From Kitasatospora purpeofusca (GTDB taxonomy: Bacteria > Actinomycetota > Actinomycetes > Streptomycetales > Streptomycetaceae), in NCBI RefSeq assembly GCF_000718025.1, contig NZ_JODS01000006.1, positions 208,161 through 272,160 on the forward strand: DNA of 64,000 nt, in the 5' to 3' direction. Positions 50,367 to 61,037 of the stretch are shown in pieces (position 1 is the stretch's first letter; each line of letters opens with the position of its first letter). The notes under the pieces were generated by a model. That model saw only the letters and a program-made list of their open reading frames with translations. It did no database searches and was not told where the DNA came from. A program made the position numbers and the translations under genes.

Positions 50367-52454
50367 TCAGCCGAGTCCCAGCGACCGCCGCAGGAAGTCG
50401 AGCTGGTGGTGCAGCAGGTGCTCGGCCACCCCGGGGTCGGCCGGCGAGTGGCCCGCGCCGGGCAGCGGCAGGAACTCGTGCGGGCGGCCGGCGGCGAGCA
50501 GGGCGGCGGAGAGCCGCAGGCTGTGGGCGGGCAGCACGTTGTCGTCGGCGAGGCCGTGGATCAGCAGCAGCGGGCGGCGCAGCCCGGGGGCGTCGGGGAA
50601 CAGCGAGGCGGCCTCGTAGCGCTCGGGGTGTTCGTCCGGGTGGCCGAGGAAGCGTTCCTTCCAGTGGGTGTCGTAGAGCCGGTGGTCGGTGGGGGCGGCT
50701 CCGGCGACGGCGGCGTGGAACACGTCGGGGCGGCGCAGCACGGCGAGCGCGGCGAGGAAGCCGCCGAAGGACCAGCCGCGGATGCCGACCCGGTCGAGGT
50801 CCAGGAGTCCGGGGCGGAGCGCGGCGGCGGCGTGCAGGGCGTCGACCTGGTCGGCGAGGGCGGGGTCGGCGATGTCCGCGAAGACGGTCTTCTCCCAGCG
50901 GGGGCCGCGTCCGGGGGTGCCCCGGCCGTCGACGGCCAGCACGGCGAAGCCCTGGTCGGCGAACCACTGGGAGGTCAGGTCCCACCAGTGCGGGGCGGCG
51001 GTGACCTTGGCCATGGCGGGGCCGCCGTAGGGGTCGAGCAGCACGGGCAGCGGGCCGTCGCCGGGCCGGTGGCCGGCGGGCAGGAAGAGCGCGGCGCGGA
51101 GTTCGCGCGGGCCGAGCCGGAGCAGTTCGGGGCGGGCGGTGAGGACGGGTGTCTGCGCGTGGGAGACGAGGGTCGCGGCGGGCCGGTCCGGGCGGTGGAC
51201 GGTGGTGCGGCCGGTGGGCGCGCCGGGGGTGCGGGCGGTGTGGACGAGCGTGCCGGCGCGGCGCACGCCGGTGTGCGTGCCGGGCTCGTGGCTGAGCCGG
51301 ACGGCGCCCGAGGCCGGGTCCCACGACCAGAGGTGGGTCTCGGTCGGTTCGTCGGAGGCGGTGAACAGCACCTGCTCGCCGTCGGTGCCGAGGACGGCGC
51401 GCAACTGGAGGCCGGGCGGGGTCACGGGGGCGCCGTCGACGGTGAGGTGGCGGGTGTCGCCGTGGTCGGCGGTGTCGACGAGCGAGCCGGCGGCGGTCCG
51501 GACGGGCAGGCCGGGGAGGAGTTCGACCCAGTGCTCGTCGCGGCGTTCGGCGAGGACGCGGGTGGCGCCGTCGGCGGGGTCGACCGCGAGGGTGAGCACG
51601 GTGCGCTGGTCACGGCTCTGCACGGCGGCGTACGGGCCGTGGGCGTCCCAGCCGGCGGCGGTCAGGTACTCGAAGCCGGCCCGGTCCCAGCGGACCTCGG
51701 TGCGTCCGCCGTCGAGGTCGAGCAGCCAGAGGGTGACCTCGGCGTTGTCGGTGCCGGCCAGCGGGTAGCGGTGCGTGCGCGGGGGCCGGGCCGGGTCGGC
51801 GGGGTCGGCGTGGTGGAGGCGGCGCAGCGGGCGCTCGTCGACCCGGGCGACCAGCAGCCGGGTGCCGTCGGGGGACCACCAGTGGGCGCGGTGGCGGTGC
51901 ATGGACTCGGCGGCGACGTGCTCGGGCAGGCCGTAGCGGACCTCCTCGTGCTCGGGTTCGGCGAGCGCGCGGTCGTCCCGGCCGTCGGCCCCGACGACCC
52001 GCAGGGCGCCGCCGCCGACGTAGGCGATGCGGCGGCCGGTGGGGTCGGGCCTGGGGTCGTGGACCTCGGTGGCGGTGGGGATCCGGCGGACCTCGCCGGT
52101 GGCGGTGTCGGCGAGCAGCAGGGCGCCGGAGAGGGCGAGGGCGGCGGTGCGGCCGGTGGCGTCGGTCGCGTACGCGGTGATGCCGCGGCCGAGGACGCGG
52201 GCGCGTTCGCGGCGGATCCGTTCGGCCTCGGGGAGGTCGCCGCCGGTGTCGCCGAGGGCGGCGGGGTCGGCGATCAGGCGCTCCTCGCCGGTGTCGGTGT
52301 CGAGGGCCCAGAGCCGTCCGGTCGGGTCGTCGCCGGCGGGGCTGCGCAGGAAGAGCACGGTGCGGCCGTCGGCGGTGACGGTGGGTGCGGCGGGCGCGCC
52401 GAGGGTGAGGCGTCCGGTGCGGGCGAGCTGGCGGGGGAGCGATTCGGTCGGCAT
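50367..52454 (-). CDS. Prolyl oligopeptidase-type S9 peptidase (DPP4-like)
   Basis: The 695-aa cytoplasmic protein has a beta-propeller N-terminal part (about 1-440, with repeated WSPDG/WD-type blades and the Glu pair ESMHRHRAHWW) and a C-terminal alpha/beta-hydrolase domain. Catalytic Ser is in GIRGWSFGGFLA, Asp in GLADDNVLP and His in GAGHSPA. The peptidase-domain entry reads LDPYGGPAMAKV, then VDGRGTPGRGP. It is predicted to remove dipeptides from short peptides. The next gene upstream encodes a peptide transporter, so import and digestion of oligopeptides may go together. Confidence 0.88.
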   Translation of the reverse strand: MPTESLPRQLARTGRLTLGAPAAPTVTADGRTVLFLRSPAGDDPTGRLWALDTDTGEERLIADPAALGDTGGDLPEAERIRRERARVLGRGITAYATDATGRTAALALSGALLLADTATGEVRRIPTATEVHDPRPDPTGRRIAYVGGGALRVVGADGRDDRALAEPEHEEVRYGLPEHVAAESMHRHRAHWWSPDGTRLLVARVDERPLRRLHHADPADPARPPRTHRYPLAGTDNAEVTLWLLDLDGGRTEVRWDRAGFEYLTAAGWDAHGPYAAVQSRDQRTVLTLAVDPADGATRVLAERRDEHWVELLPGLPVRTAAGSLVDTADHGDTRHLTVDGAPVTPPGLQLRAVLGTDGEQVLFTASDEPTETHLWSWDPASGAVRLSHEPGTHTGVRRAGTLVHTARTPGAPTGRTTVHRPDRPAATLVSHAQTPVLTARPELLRLGPRELRAALFLPAGHRPGDGPLPVLLDPYGGPAMAKVTAAPHWWDLTSQWFADQGFAVLAVDGRGTPGRGPRWEKTVFADIADPALADQVDALHAAAALRPGLLDLDRVGIRGWSFGGFLAALAVLRRPDVFHAAVAGAAPTDHRLYDTHWKERFLGHPDEHPERYEAASLFPDAPGLRRPLLLIHGLADDNVLPAHSLRLSAALLAAGRPHEFLPLPGAGHSPADPGVAEHLLHHQLDFLRRSLGLG

Positions 52455-52530
52455 GCCGGGACCATAGGCAGATCGGACCGGGGAGCGGGAGCCGGACGGG
52501 GGAGAACGGCCGGGGCCGGTCGGGCAGACG

Positions 52531-54039
<1,509 letters not shown>

Positions 54040-54368
54040 GTGTAGTGGTTCCTTGCCTGACAGCGTCCGCCAAGGGGGGTGGAGGCGGACGTGGACGAAA
54101 CCACTCTACGTGGCGATATTTGGCGGCATCAGATGACAAAAGCCGTGCATCAGGTATGGAAATGGCAAAGTCCGCGAGAGATCAGCCCACGCTATCCATG
54201 GTAGAGCAGTGATTATTCCTTCGCTTTCAAGCTTGAGGAGCAGGATCTTCGCCGAACACGCGGCCCGGACGTGTTGGTTGGGGCTCGACCGTCCCCCGTA
54301 TAACGATCACGCACTGTGAACTACCTCACGGCGGCAACGGCCGCACCCCGGCGGACTACCATCAGCCC
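54040..54368. other. 329-bp divergent promoter region, AT-richer than average
   Basis: The middle (about 54110-54240) is clearly richer in A/T than the surroundings (GATGACAAAAG, GATTATTCC) and holds a near-perfect palindrome CTATCCATGGTAG with one mismatch at 54191-54203. It probably carries the promoters of the peptide transporter (leftward) and the two-component system (rightward). No gene is visible. Confidence 0.5.
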
Positions 54369-55043
54369 ATGACCTGTGTGCTGCTCGCCGAGGACGACCC
54401 CGCGATCTCCGAACCGCTTGCCCGGGCGCTGCGCCGCGAGGGATACGAGGTGCTCGTCCGTGAGGACGGCCCCTCCGCACTGGCCGCCGGGCTCGGCGAG
54501 GAGGTCGACCTGGTCGTCCTCGACCTCGGCCTGCCCGAGATGGACGGGCTGGAGGTGTGCCGCAGGCTGCGCGCGGACGGCCGCAGCTGCCCCGTCCTGG
54601 TGCTCACCGCCCGCGCCGACGAGGTCGACACGGTGGTCGGCCTGGACGCGGGCGCCGACGACTACGTCACCAAGCCGTTCCGGCTCGCCGAGCTGCTCGC
54701 CCGGGTCCGGGCCCTGCTCCGGCGCGGCAACGTCGACCAGCTCACCACCGGCGCGCACGGCGTCAAGATCGACATCGAGTCGCACCGCGCCTGGCTGGGC
54801 GAGGAGGAGCTCACCCTCTCCGCCAAGGAGTTCGAGCTGCTCCGGGTGCTGGTCCGGGACGCCGGCCGGGTGGTCACCCGCGAGGAGATCATGCGGCAGG
54901 TCTGGGACACCACCTGGTGGACCTCCACCAAGACCCTCGACATGCACATCTCCTGGCTGCGCAAGAAGCTCGGCGACGATGCCGCCAACCCCCGCTACAT
55001 CGCCACCGTGCGCGGGGTGGGCTTCCGCTTCGAGAAGAATTAG
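54369..55043 (+). CDS. OmpR-family response regulator
   Basis: The 224-aa protein has a receiver domain with acidic pocket AEDD (7-10), phospho-Asp 52 (VVLDLGLPEMDG), Thr near 80 (LTARADEVD) and Lys near 102 (VTKPFRLAELLARV). The winged-helix effector domain is at about 130-224 (LSAKEFELLRVLVRDAG, TLDMHISWLRKKLG, YIATVRGVGFRF). It precedes a cognate sensor kinase by 51 bp. The stimulus and regulon are unknown. Confidence 0.92.
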   Translation: MTCVLLAEDDPAISEPLARALRREGYEVLVREDGPSALAAGLGEEVDLVVLDLGLPEMDGLEVCRRLRADGRSCPVLVLTARADEVDTVVGLDAGADDYVTKPFRLAELLARVRALLRRGNVDQLTTGAHGVKIDIESHRAWLGEEELTLSAKEFELLRVLVRDAGRVVTREEIMRQVWDTTWWTSTKTLDMHISWLRKKLGDDAANPRYIATVRGVGFRFEKN

Positions 55044-55094
55044 CCCGAGCGGACGCCCCGACCGGGGGTGCCCACCACCGTCGGGAGCGGCAGC

Positions 55095-56342
55095 GTGAAA
55101 CGCCGAATGATCAACTCGCTGCTGGGAGTCGTCCTGGTGGTGGTCGTGGTGTTCTGCGTGCCGCTGGCGGTGGTGGAGAAGCGCACCATCGTCAGCTCCG
55201 CCCAGGACCGGGTGGACGCCGCCGCCGTCCGGGTGCTCGCCCTGGTGGAGAACCGGCTCGCCGCCAACGAGCCGGTCACCGGCGACAAGTTCGCCAACCA
55301 GGTCTCCGAGGGCCAGTACGTCGAGGTGGACATCCCCGGCCGGGCGGTCGTCTCCAGCGGGCAGCGGCCCGACGGCGACCATGTGCTCAAGGCGGTCGAA
55401 CGCGGCGCCAGCGGCGAGACCGTCACCGTCGAGCAGTCCCGCGAGGCGGTCGACCACGAGATCGCCAACATGCTGCTGCTGCTCGGCGTGGTCGCGCTGC
55501 TCGCCGTGCAGGCCGCCGTCGCCCTCGCCGTCTGGCAGGCCAAACGGCTCGCCCAGCCGCTCACCGACCTCGCCGAGACCGCCGAGCGGCTCGGCTCCGG
55601 CGACCCGCGCCCGCGCGACCGCCGCTACGGCGTGCCCGAACTCGACCGGGTCGCCGAGGTGCTCGACGTCAGCGCCGAACGGATCGCCCGGATGCTCACC
55701 GCCGAGCGCCGGCTCGCCGCCGACGCCTCGCACCAGCTGCGCACCCCGCTCACCGCGCTCTCCATGCGGCTGGAGGAGATCACCGCGCTGGCCGAGGACC
55801 CGGAGACGGTCAAGGAGGAGGCCACCATCGCCCTCCAGCAGGTCGAGCGGCTCACCGACGTCGTCCAGCGGCTGCTGACCACCCAGCGCGACCCGCGCAG
55901 CCCCACCGCCGTCGCCTTCGACGTCGACGACGTGGTCAAGCAGCAGGTCGAGGAGTGGGGGCCCTCGCTGCGCGGCACCGGGCGGGTGCTCCAGGTCGAG
56001 GGCCTGCGCGGGGTCACCGCCGTCGGCACCCCCGGCACGGTCGCCCAGGTGCTGGCCACCCTGATCGAGAACTCGCTGATGCACGGCGCCGGGACGGTCA
56101 CCCTGCGGGTCCGGCCGTCCGGGACGTCCGTGGTGGTCGAGGTGCAGGACGAGGGCCCCGGCGTTCCGCCCGAGCTGGGCAACCGGGTGTTCGAGCGCGC
56201 GGTCAGCGGGCGCAACTCGACCGGCATCGGGCTGGCCGTCGCCCGCGACCTCGCGGAGGCGGACGGCGGGCGGCTGGAGCTGCTCTCGCTGCGGCCGGCG
56301 GTGTTCGCGCTCTTCCTCGGCCGCAGCCGGCGCGAGGTGTGA
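55095..56342 (+). CDS. Sensor histidine kinase
   Basis: The 415-aa protein starts at GTG 55095 (VKRRMINSLL), with GGGAG 8 nt upstream. It has TM1 (about 8-27), a short extracytoplasmic region (28-125), TM2 (126-147), HAMP (148-200), HisKA with phospho-His 213 (ASHQLRTPLTALSMRLEE), and HATPase with N-box TLIENSLMHGAG, G1 QDEGPGVPP and G2 STGIGLAVARDLA. The periplasmic sensor is small. It pairs with the upstream regulator. Confidence 0.9.
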   Translation: MKRRMINSLLGVVLVVVVVFCVPLAVVEKRTIVSSAQDRVDAAAVRVLALVENRLAANEPVTGDKFANQVSEGQYVEVDIPGRAVVSSGQRPDGDHVLKAVERGASGETVTVEQSREAVDHEIANMLLLLGVVALLAVQAAVALAVWQAKRLAQPLTDLAETAERLGSGDPRPRDRRYGVPELDRVAEVLDVSAERIARMLTAERRLAADASHQLRTPLTALSMRLEEITALAEDPETVKEEATIALQQVERLTDVVQRLLTTQRDPRSPTAVAFDVDDVVKQQVEEWGPSLRGTGRVLQVEGLRGVTAVGTPGTVAQVLATLIENSLMHGAGTVTLRVRPSGTSVVVEVQDEGPGVPPELGNRVFERAVSGRNSTGIGLAVARDLAEADGGRLELLSLRPAVFALFLGRSRREV

Positions 56343-56361
56343 GCGGTGTCGTCGGGGCCGG

Positions 56362-56658
56362 TCAGAACCGCTCGTCGCGGACCACGTCCAGGTCGGTGAA
56401 GGTGGGCGGCGCGTCGCAGAGCGCCACCATCTCGCGGTAGATCCGGTCGGTCTCGGGCAGGTTCGAGTTGCGCATGGCGTCGTCGTACGAGGCGAACTCG
56501 ACGATCTCCACCACGTGCCGGGGGTCCGAGCGGTCGGTGCCGACCATCGCGTGGTCGACGGTCCGCCGGCCCTCGGTCTTCTCGGCCCAGCGGTCCATCA
56601 GGCCGTTGAGCTCCTCGATCCGGTCGGTCCGGCACTCGATGATCTGGACGAAGGTCAT
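56362..56658 (-). CDS. Dimeric alpha-beta barrel protein (ABM/stress-responsive type)
   Basis: The 98-aa product starts with a strong AGGAGG ribosome site. The ferredoxin-like fold pattern is FVQIIECRTDRIEELNGLMDRW, HAMVGTDRSDPRHVVEIVEFASYDDAM, FTDLDVVRDERF. Such proteins act as small monooxygenases or binding proteins, or have no enzyme role. No catalytic residue can be named. Confidence 0.72.
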   Translation of the reverse strand: MTFVQIIECRTDRIEELNGLMDRWAEKTEGRRTVDHAMVGTDRSDPRHVVEIVEFASYDDAMRNSNLPETDRIYREMVALCDAPPTFTDLDVVRDERF

Positions 56659-56776
56659 GGCGAGCCTCCTGGGTCCCCCCGGGGCCTCGATCGTTCGCCG
56701 GCCGCGCTCGCCCTCCGTCACCACTCTCCTCCTGCCGCGGCGGGGGCGGCAACCGAGGGGAGGTCCGTTCTACTCG

Positions 56777-57343
56777 CTACTCGGCCTTGGCGAGCCGGAC
56801 CCGCTCGGCGGCCAGCACCAGCTCGGCCTGGGCGACCACGGCGGCGGCCCCGGCGGGGGCGGCGGTGGCGTCCTGGACGGCCGGGGTCTCGGTCACCGGC
56901 TCCGGGACGGCCTTGAACACCCAGGTCCGGTACGAGACGAAGCGGAACACCGTGCCCAGCCCGAGGCCGACCACCTTCGCGGCCAGCAGTTCGAGATTGG
57001 CGAGTCCGAACATGTACTTCGCGATTCCGAGCAGCCCGGTGTCGATCAGCATGCCGATGCCGCTGAACACCAGGAACAGCATGATCTCCCGCTTGCGCGA
57101 GGCGGCGTCCCGGTCCCGGTAAAGCCAGTAGCGGTAGCCCAGGTAGTTGGTGGCGATCGCGATCGACGTGGCGGCGATGTTGGACCGCACCGGGGCGAGG
57201 TGCAGGCCGTTGATGCAGATCCAGAAGATGGCGAAGTTGACCACGACGCCACTGAGGCCGACCGCGCCGAACTTGATCGCCTCGCCCTTCAAGCCGCGCA
57301 GCTTCTGCGCCAGCGAGGGTTCCGACGCCGTGGTCGTCGCCAT
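56777..57343 (-). CDS. GtrA-family membrane protein
   Basis: The 188-aa protein has four transmembrane helices with the GtrA pattern: IKFGAVGLSGVVVNFAIFW, NIAATSIAIATNYLGYRYWLY, IMLFLVFSGIGMLIDTGLL, VGLGLGTVFRFVSYRTWVFK. An Ala/Val-rich C-terminal tail of about 45 residues follows. GtrA proteins are linked to transfer of undecaprenyl-phosphate-sugar across the membrane. Together with the nearby UDP-glucose dehydrogenase and LCP protein, it suggests cell-wall glycan work in this area. Confidence 0.87.
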   Translation of the reverse strand: MATTTASEPSLAQKLRGLKGEAIKFGAVGLSGVVVNFAIFWICINGLHLAPVRSNIAATSIAIATNYLGYRYWLYRDRDAASRKREIMLFLVFSGIGMLIDTGLLGIAKYMFGLANLELLAAKVVGLGLGTVFRFVSYRTWVFKAVPEPVTETPAVQDATAAPAGAAAVVAQAELVLAAERVRLAKAE

Positions 57344-57573
57344 ACCGGGCTGCCTCCATGTGCCTGCGGACGAAAGGTCGCCGGGGCAGGTGCGCCGCGG
57401 TCCCCTTGAGCCCTGCGTGCACGCACATGATCGGATCGCGCGTATCAGGACCTGGCCGACCAGGCTACCCGGTTCCGCCGATCGGCTCAGCCCCCCGGGT
57501 CCGACCGGACGGAGCCCCGCAGTAGGGACGCGGTCGCGGCGGGAGCGGTTCCACACCCTCCGACCGGCCCGGA

Positions 57574-57585
57574 TATCCTGGCGGG
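57574..57585 (+). promoter_or_regulatory. purK promoter -10, possible leaderless start
   Basis: TATCCT (57574-57579) ends 6 nt before the purK GTG. The same hexamer stands 7 nt before the GTG of purine nucleoside phosphorylase. The intervening GGCGGG could also serve as a weak ribosome site, so leaderless transcription is only a possibility. Confidence 0.45.
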
Positions 57586-58743
57586 GTGACTTCCCCGGGC
57601 AACGCGAATTTTCCAGTGGTGGGCATGATCGGCGGCGGGCAGCTTGCCCGCATGGCACACCAGGCGGGCATCCCGCTCGGAGTCCGCTTCAAGCTCCTCG
57701 CCGACACTCCCCAGGACTCGGCCGCACAGGTCGTCTCCGACGTCGTCCTCGGCGACTACCGCGACCTCGACACCCTGCGCCGCTTCGCGGCCGGCTGCGA
57801 CGTGGTCACCTTCGACCACGAGCACGTGCCGACCGAGCACCTGCGGGCCCTGCAGGCCGACGGCATCGCCGTCCGGCCCGGTCCGGACGCGCTGGTCAAC
57901 GCCCAGGACAAGGGCGTGATGCGGGCCAAGCTCGACTCCATCGGCGTCCCCTGCCCCCGGCACCGGATCGTCGCCGACCCGGCCGACGTGACCGCGTTCG
58001 CGAACGAGGGCGCCGGCTACCCGGTGGTCCTGAAGACCGTCCGCGGCGGCTACGACGGCAAGGGCGTCTGGGTGGTCGGCGACGAGGAGGCGGCCGCGGC
58101 GCCGTTCCTGGCCGGCGTCCCGGTGCTCGCCGAGGAGAAGGTCGACTTCGTCCGCGAGCTGGCCGCCAACGTGGTCCGCTCTCCCAGTGGCCAGGCGGTC
58201 GCCTACCCGGTGGTGGAGAGCGTCCAGGAGAACGGCGTCTGCGCCGAGGTCACCGCCCCCGCGCCGGACCTCGACCCCGCGCTGTCCGACGAGGCCCAGC
58301 AGCTGGCCCTGCGGATCGCCGGCGAGCTGGACATCACCGGCCACCTCGCGGTCGAGCTGTTCCAGACCCGGGACGGCCGGATCCTGGTCAACGAGCTGGC
58401 CATGCGCCCGCACAACTCCGGGCACTGGAGCCAGGACGGCGCCGTCACCTCGCAGTTCGAGAACCACCTGCGGGCCGTGCTCGACCTGCCGCTCGGCGAC
58501 CCCCGGCCGCGCGCCAAGTGGACCGTGATGGTCAACGTCCTCGGCGGCGACTACCCGGACATGTACCACGCCTTCCTGCACTGCATGGCCCGCGACCCGG
58601 GCCTGCGCATCCACATGTACGGCAAGGACGTGAAGCCCGGCCGCAAGGTCGGCCATGTCAACGTCTTCGGGGACGACCTCGACGACGTCCGTGAGCGCGC
58701 CCGCCACGCGGCCGCCTACCTGCGAGGAACGATCACCGAATGA
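57586..58743 (+). CDS. purK: 5-(carboxyamino)imidazole ribonucleotide synthase
   Basis: The 385-aa ATP-grasp protein has VVGMIGGGQLARM at the N-terminus, DHEHVPTEHL, VLKTVRGGYDGKGVWV (ATP-binding), VLAEEKVDFVRELA, and NELAMRPHNSGHWSQDGA. It uses ATP and bicarbonate to make N5-CAIR from AIR in purine synthesis. Its TGA overlaps the purE ATG (ATGA), so the two are coupled. Confidence 0.95.
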   Translation: MTSPGNANFPVVGMIGGGQLARMAHQAGIPLGVRFKLLADTPQDSAAQVVSDVVLGDYRDLDTLRRFAAGCDVVTFDHEHVPTEHLRALQADGIAVRPGPDALVNAQDKGVMRAKLDSIGVPCPRHRIVADPADVTAFANEGAGYPVVLKTVRGGYDGKGVWVVGDEEAAAAPFLAGVPVLAEEKVDFVRELAANVVRSPSGQAVAYPVVESVQENGVCAEVTAPAPDLDPALSDEAQQLALRIAGELDITGHLAVELFQTRDGRILVNELAMRPHNSGHWSQDGAVTSQFENHLRAVLDLPLGDPRPRAKWTVMVNVLGGDYPDMYHAFLHCMARDPGLRIHMYGKDVKPGRKVGHVNVFGDDLDDVRERARHAAAYLRGTITE

Positions 58744-59282
58744 CCGCCCCCACCGCCCCCGCCTCCCCGCTCGTCGGCATCGTCATGGGCTCGGACTCCG
58801 ACTGGCCCGTGATGGAGGCGGCCGCCCAGGCGCTCGACGAGTTCGAGATCCCCTACGAGGTCGACGTCGTCTCCGCGCACCGGATGCCGCGCGAGATGGT
58901 CGCGTACGGCGAGAGCGCCCACAAGCGCGGCCTGAAGGCGATCATCGCGGGCGCCGGCGGCGCGGCCCACCTGCCGGGCATGCTCGCCTCGGTCACCCCG
59001 CTGCCGGTGATCGGCGTGCCGGTGCCGCTGCGCTACCTGGACGGCATGGACAGCCTGCTGTCCATCGTGCAGATGCCGGCCGGCGTCCCGGTGGCCACCG
59101 TCTCGGTGGCGGGCGCGCGCAATGCGGGCCTGCTCGCGGTGCGGATGCTGGCCGCCTTCGACCCGGACCTCACCGAGCGGATGACCGAGTTCCAGGCCGA
59201 GCTGAACAGCCAGGCCACCGAGAAGGGCAAGAAGCTCCGGGCCAAGGTGGCGGGTTCCGCCTCGTTCGGCTTCGGAAAGTAG
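58740..59282 (+). CDS. purE: N5-carboxyaminoimidazole ribonucleotide mutase
   Basis: The 180-aa class I PurE has VGIVMGSDSDWPVMEAAAQ, YEVDVVSAHRMPREM (with the catalytic His), IIAGAGGAAHLPGMLAS, LPVIGVPVPLRYLDGMDSLLSIVQMP and GARNAGLLAVRML. It converts N5-CAIR to CAIR, directly after PurK. Confidence 0.95.
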   Translation: MTAPTAPASPLVGIVMGSDSDWPVMEAAAQALDEFEIPYEVDVVSAHRMPREMVAYGESAHKRGLKAIIAGAGGAAHLPGMLASVTPLPVIGVPVPLRYLDGMDSLLSIVQMPAGVPVATVSVAGARNAGLLAVRMLAAFDPDLTERMTEFQAELNSQATEKGKKLRAKVAGSASFGFGK

Positions 59283-59304
59283 TCATAAAAGCAGCCTGGT
59301 CGGA

Positions 59305-59317
59305 TACAACAGCTCGT
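59305..59317 (+). promoter_or_regulatory. Possible -10 directly before the dipeptidase start
   Basis: TACAAC (59305-59310) stands 7 nt before the ATG, and no Shine-Dalgarno sequence is present in AGCTCGT. The pattern fits a leaderless mRNA. The -35 region is weak. Confidence 0.4.
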
Positions 59318-60535
59318 ATGACCTCTGAGCTGCTGGATTCCACGCCCGCCGCCCTGCTGGAGCGCGCCCGGGCCGTCCTTCGCACCGCCCCCGTGGTGGA
59401 CGGCCACAACGACCTCCCGTGGGCGATGCGCGAGCAGGTCGGCTACGACCTCGACGCGCTCGACCTGGCCGCCGACCAGAGCGCCCGGCTGCACACCGAC
59501 CTCGTCCGCCTCACCGCGGGCGGGGTCGGCGCGCAGTTCTGGTCCGTCTACGTGCCCAGCCGGCTGGCCGGGGACCACGCCGTCAGCGCCACCCTCGAGC
59601 AGATCGACTTCGTGCACGCCCTGGTCGACCGCTTCCCCGAGCGGCTGCGGCTCGCCCTCACCGCCGACGACCTGGAGGCCGCCCGCGCCGAGGGCCGGAT
59701 CGCCTCCCTGATCGGCGCCGAGGGCGGCCACTCGATCGACTGCTCGCTCGCCACCCTGCGCGCCCTGTACGCGCTCGGCGTCCGGTACATGACGCTCACC
59801 CACAACGACAACACGCCGTGGGCCGACTCCGCGACCGACAAGCCCGCCGCCGGCGGCCTGACCGCCTTCGGCGAGGAGGTCGTCCGGGAGATGAACCGGC
59901 TCGGCATGCTGGTCGACCTCTCGCACGTCTCCGCCGACACCATGCGCGACGCCCTGCGGGTCAGCGAGGCCCCGGTGCTGTTCTCGCACTCCTCGTCCCG
60001 CGCGGTCTGCGCCCACCCGCGCAACGTCCCGGACGACGTGCTCGCCCGCCTCGCCGACAACGGCGGCGTCGCGATGGCCACCTTCGTGCCCAAGTTCATC
60101 CTGCCCGCCGCGATCGAGTGGACCGCCGCCGCCGACGAGAACATGCGCGCCCACGGCTTCGACCACCTCGACACCACCCCCGCCGGGATGGCCTGCCAGC
60201 GCGCCTACGAGGAGGCGAACCCGCGCCCGGTCGCCACCGTCAGCACCGTCGCCGACCACCTCGACCACATGCGCGAGGTCGCCGGTGTCGACCACATCGG
60301 CATCGGCGGCGACTTCGACGGCACCGCCTTCCTCCCGGACGGCCTCGACGACGTCGCCGGCTACCCCAACCTGATCGCCGAACTGCTGCGCCGCGGCTGG
60401 TCGGAGACCGACCTCTCCAAGCTCACCTGGCACAACGCCGTCCGCGTCCTGCGCGACGCCGAGAGCGCCGCCGCCCGCCTCCGCGACGCGGGCCGGGCCC
60501 CGTCCCTCGCCACCCTCGCCCGACTGGACGGCTGA
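59318..60535 (+). CDS. Membrane dipeptidase-type zinc peptidase (M19)
   Basis: The 405-aa protein has the renal-dipeptidase pattern: PVVDGHNDLPWAMRE with two zinc His/Asp ligands, IGAEGGHSID (bridging Glu), YMTLTHNDNTPWADS, LVDLSHVSADTM and VLFSHSSSRAVC (zinc His), and HIGIGGDFDG. It hydrolyses dipeptides, including D-amino-acid-containing ones. There is no signal peptide or GPI-type tail, so it is cytoplasmic. It follows purE by 35 bp but may have its own promoter. Confidence 0.9.
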   Translation: MTSELLDSTPAALLERARAVLRTAPVVDGHNDLPWAMREQVGYDLDALDLAADQSARLHTDLVRLTAGGVGAQFWSVYVPSRLAGDHAVSATLEQIDFVHALVDRFPERLRLALTADDLEAARAEGRIASLIGAEGGHSIDCSLATLRALYALGVRYMTLTHNDNTPWADSATDKPAAGGLTAFGEEVVREMNRLGMLVDLSHVSADTMRDALRVSEAPVLFSHSSSRAVCAHPRNVPDDVLARLADNGGVAMATFVPKFILPAAIEWTAAADENMRAHGFDHLDTTPAGMACQRAYEEANPRPVATVSTVADHLDHMREVAGVDHIGIGGDFDGTAFLPDGLDDVAGYPNLIAELLRRGWSETDLSKLTWHNAVRVLRDAESAAARLRDAGRAPSLATLARLDG

Positions 60536-60547
60536 CCCACGGAGCCC

Positions 60548-60572
60548 GGTGGGGCGGCCCGACCGCCCCACC
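60548..60572. terminator. Terminator between dipeptidase and CoA-binding protein genes
   Basis: A perfect 10-bp stem (GGTGGGGCGG / CCGCCCCACC) with a 5-nt loop lies in the 51-bp gap between the convergent genes. Confidence 0.7.
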
Positions 60573-60586
60573 CGGCCCCGGCCGGA

Positions 60587-61000
60587 TCAGCCCAGCCGCG
60601 GGAACTCGATCGCGGGGCACTTGTCCATGACCATCTCCAGCCCGGCGGCGGTGGTCCGGGCGTAGGCGTCCTCGTCCACCACACCGAGCTGGAACCAGAC
60701 CGCCTTCGCCCCCACGGCCACCGCCTGGTCCGCGACCTCCCCGGCCAGGGCGCTGTTCACGAACACGTCCACCACGTCGACCTCGAACGGGACGTCCGCG
60801 AGGGAGGCGTAGCCCTGCTCGCCGAGGACCGTCTCCGCCTTCGGGTGGACCGGCACGATCCGCTTGCCGTGCTCCTGGAGGAACCGGGCCACGCCGTACG
60901 CGGCCCGGGCGGTGTTGGTGGACAGGCCGACCACCGCCCAGGTGTCACCCTTGCCGGTGAGGATGGAACGGACCGTCGCTTCGTCGCCGTAGTTCGTCAT
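60587..61000 (-). CDS. CoA-binding domain protein (YccU-like)
   Basis: The 137-aa Rossmann-fold protein of the CoA_binding_2 family has WAVVGLSTNTARAAYGVARFL, RIVPVHPKAETVLGEQGYASLADVP, VDVVDVFVNS, and the C-terminal CPAIEFPRLG, which is typical of the family. Size matches stand-alone members. The biological role is not known. Confidence 0.88.
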   Translation of the reverse strand: MTNYGDEATVRSILTGKGDTWAVVGLSTNTARAAYGVARFLQEHGKRIVPVHPKAETVLGEQGYASLADVPFEVDVVDVFVNSALAGEVADQAVAVGAKAVWFQLGVVDEDAYARTTAAGLEMVMDKCPAIEFPRLG

Positions 61001-61037
61001 GCCCGGGGCAACGAAGGCCGGCGGCCGGGGATTCCCG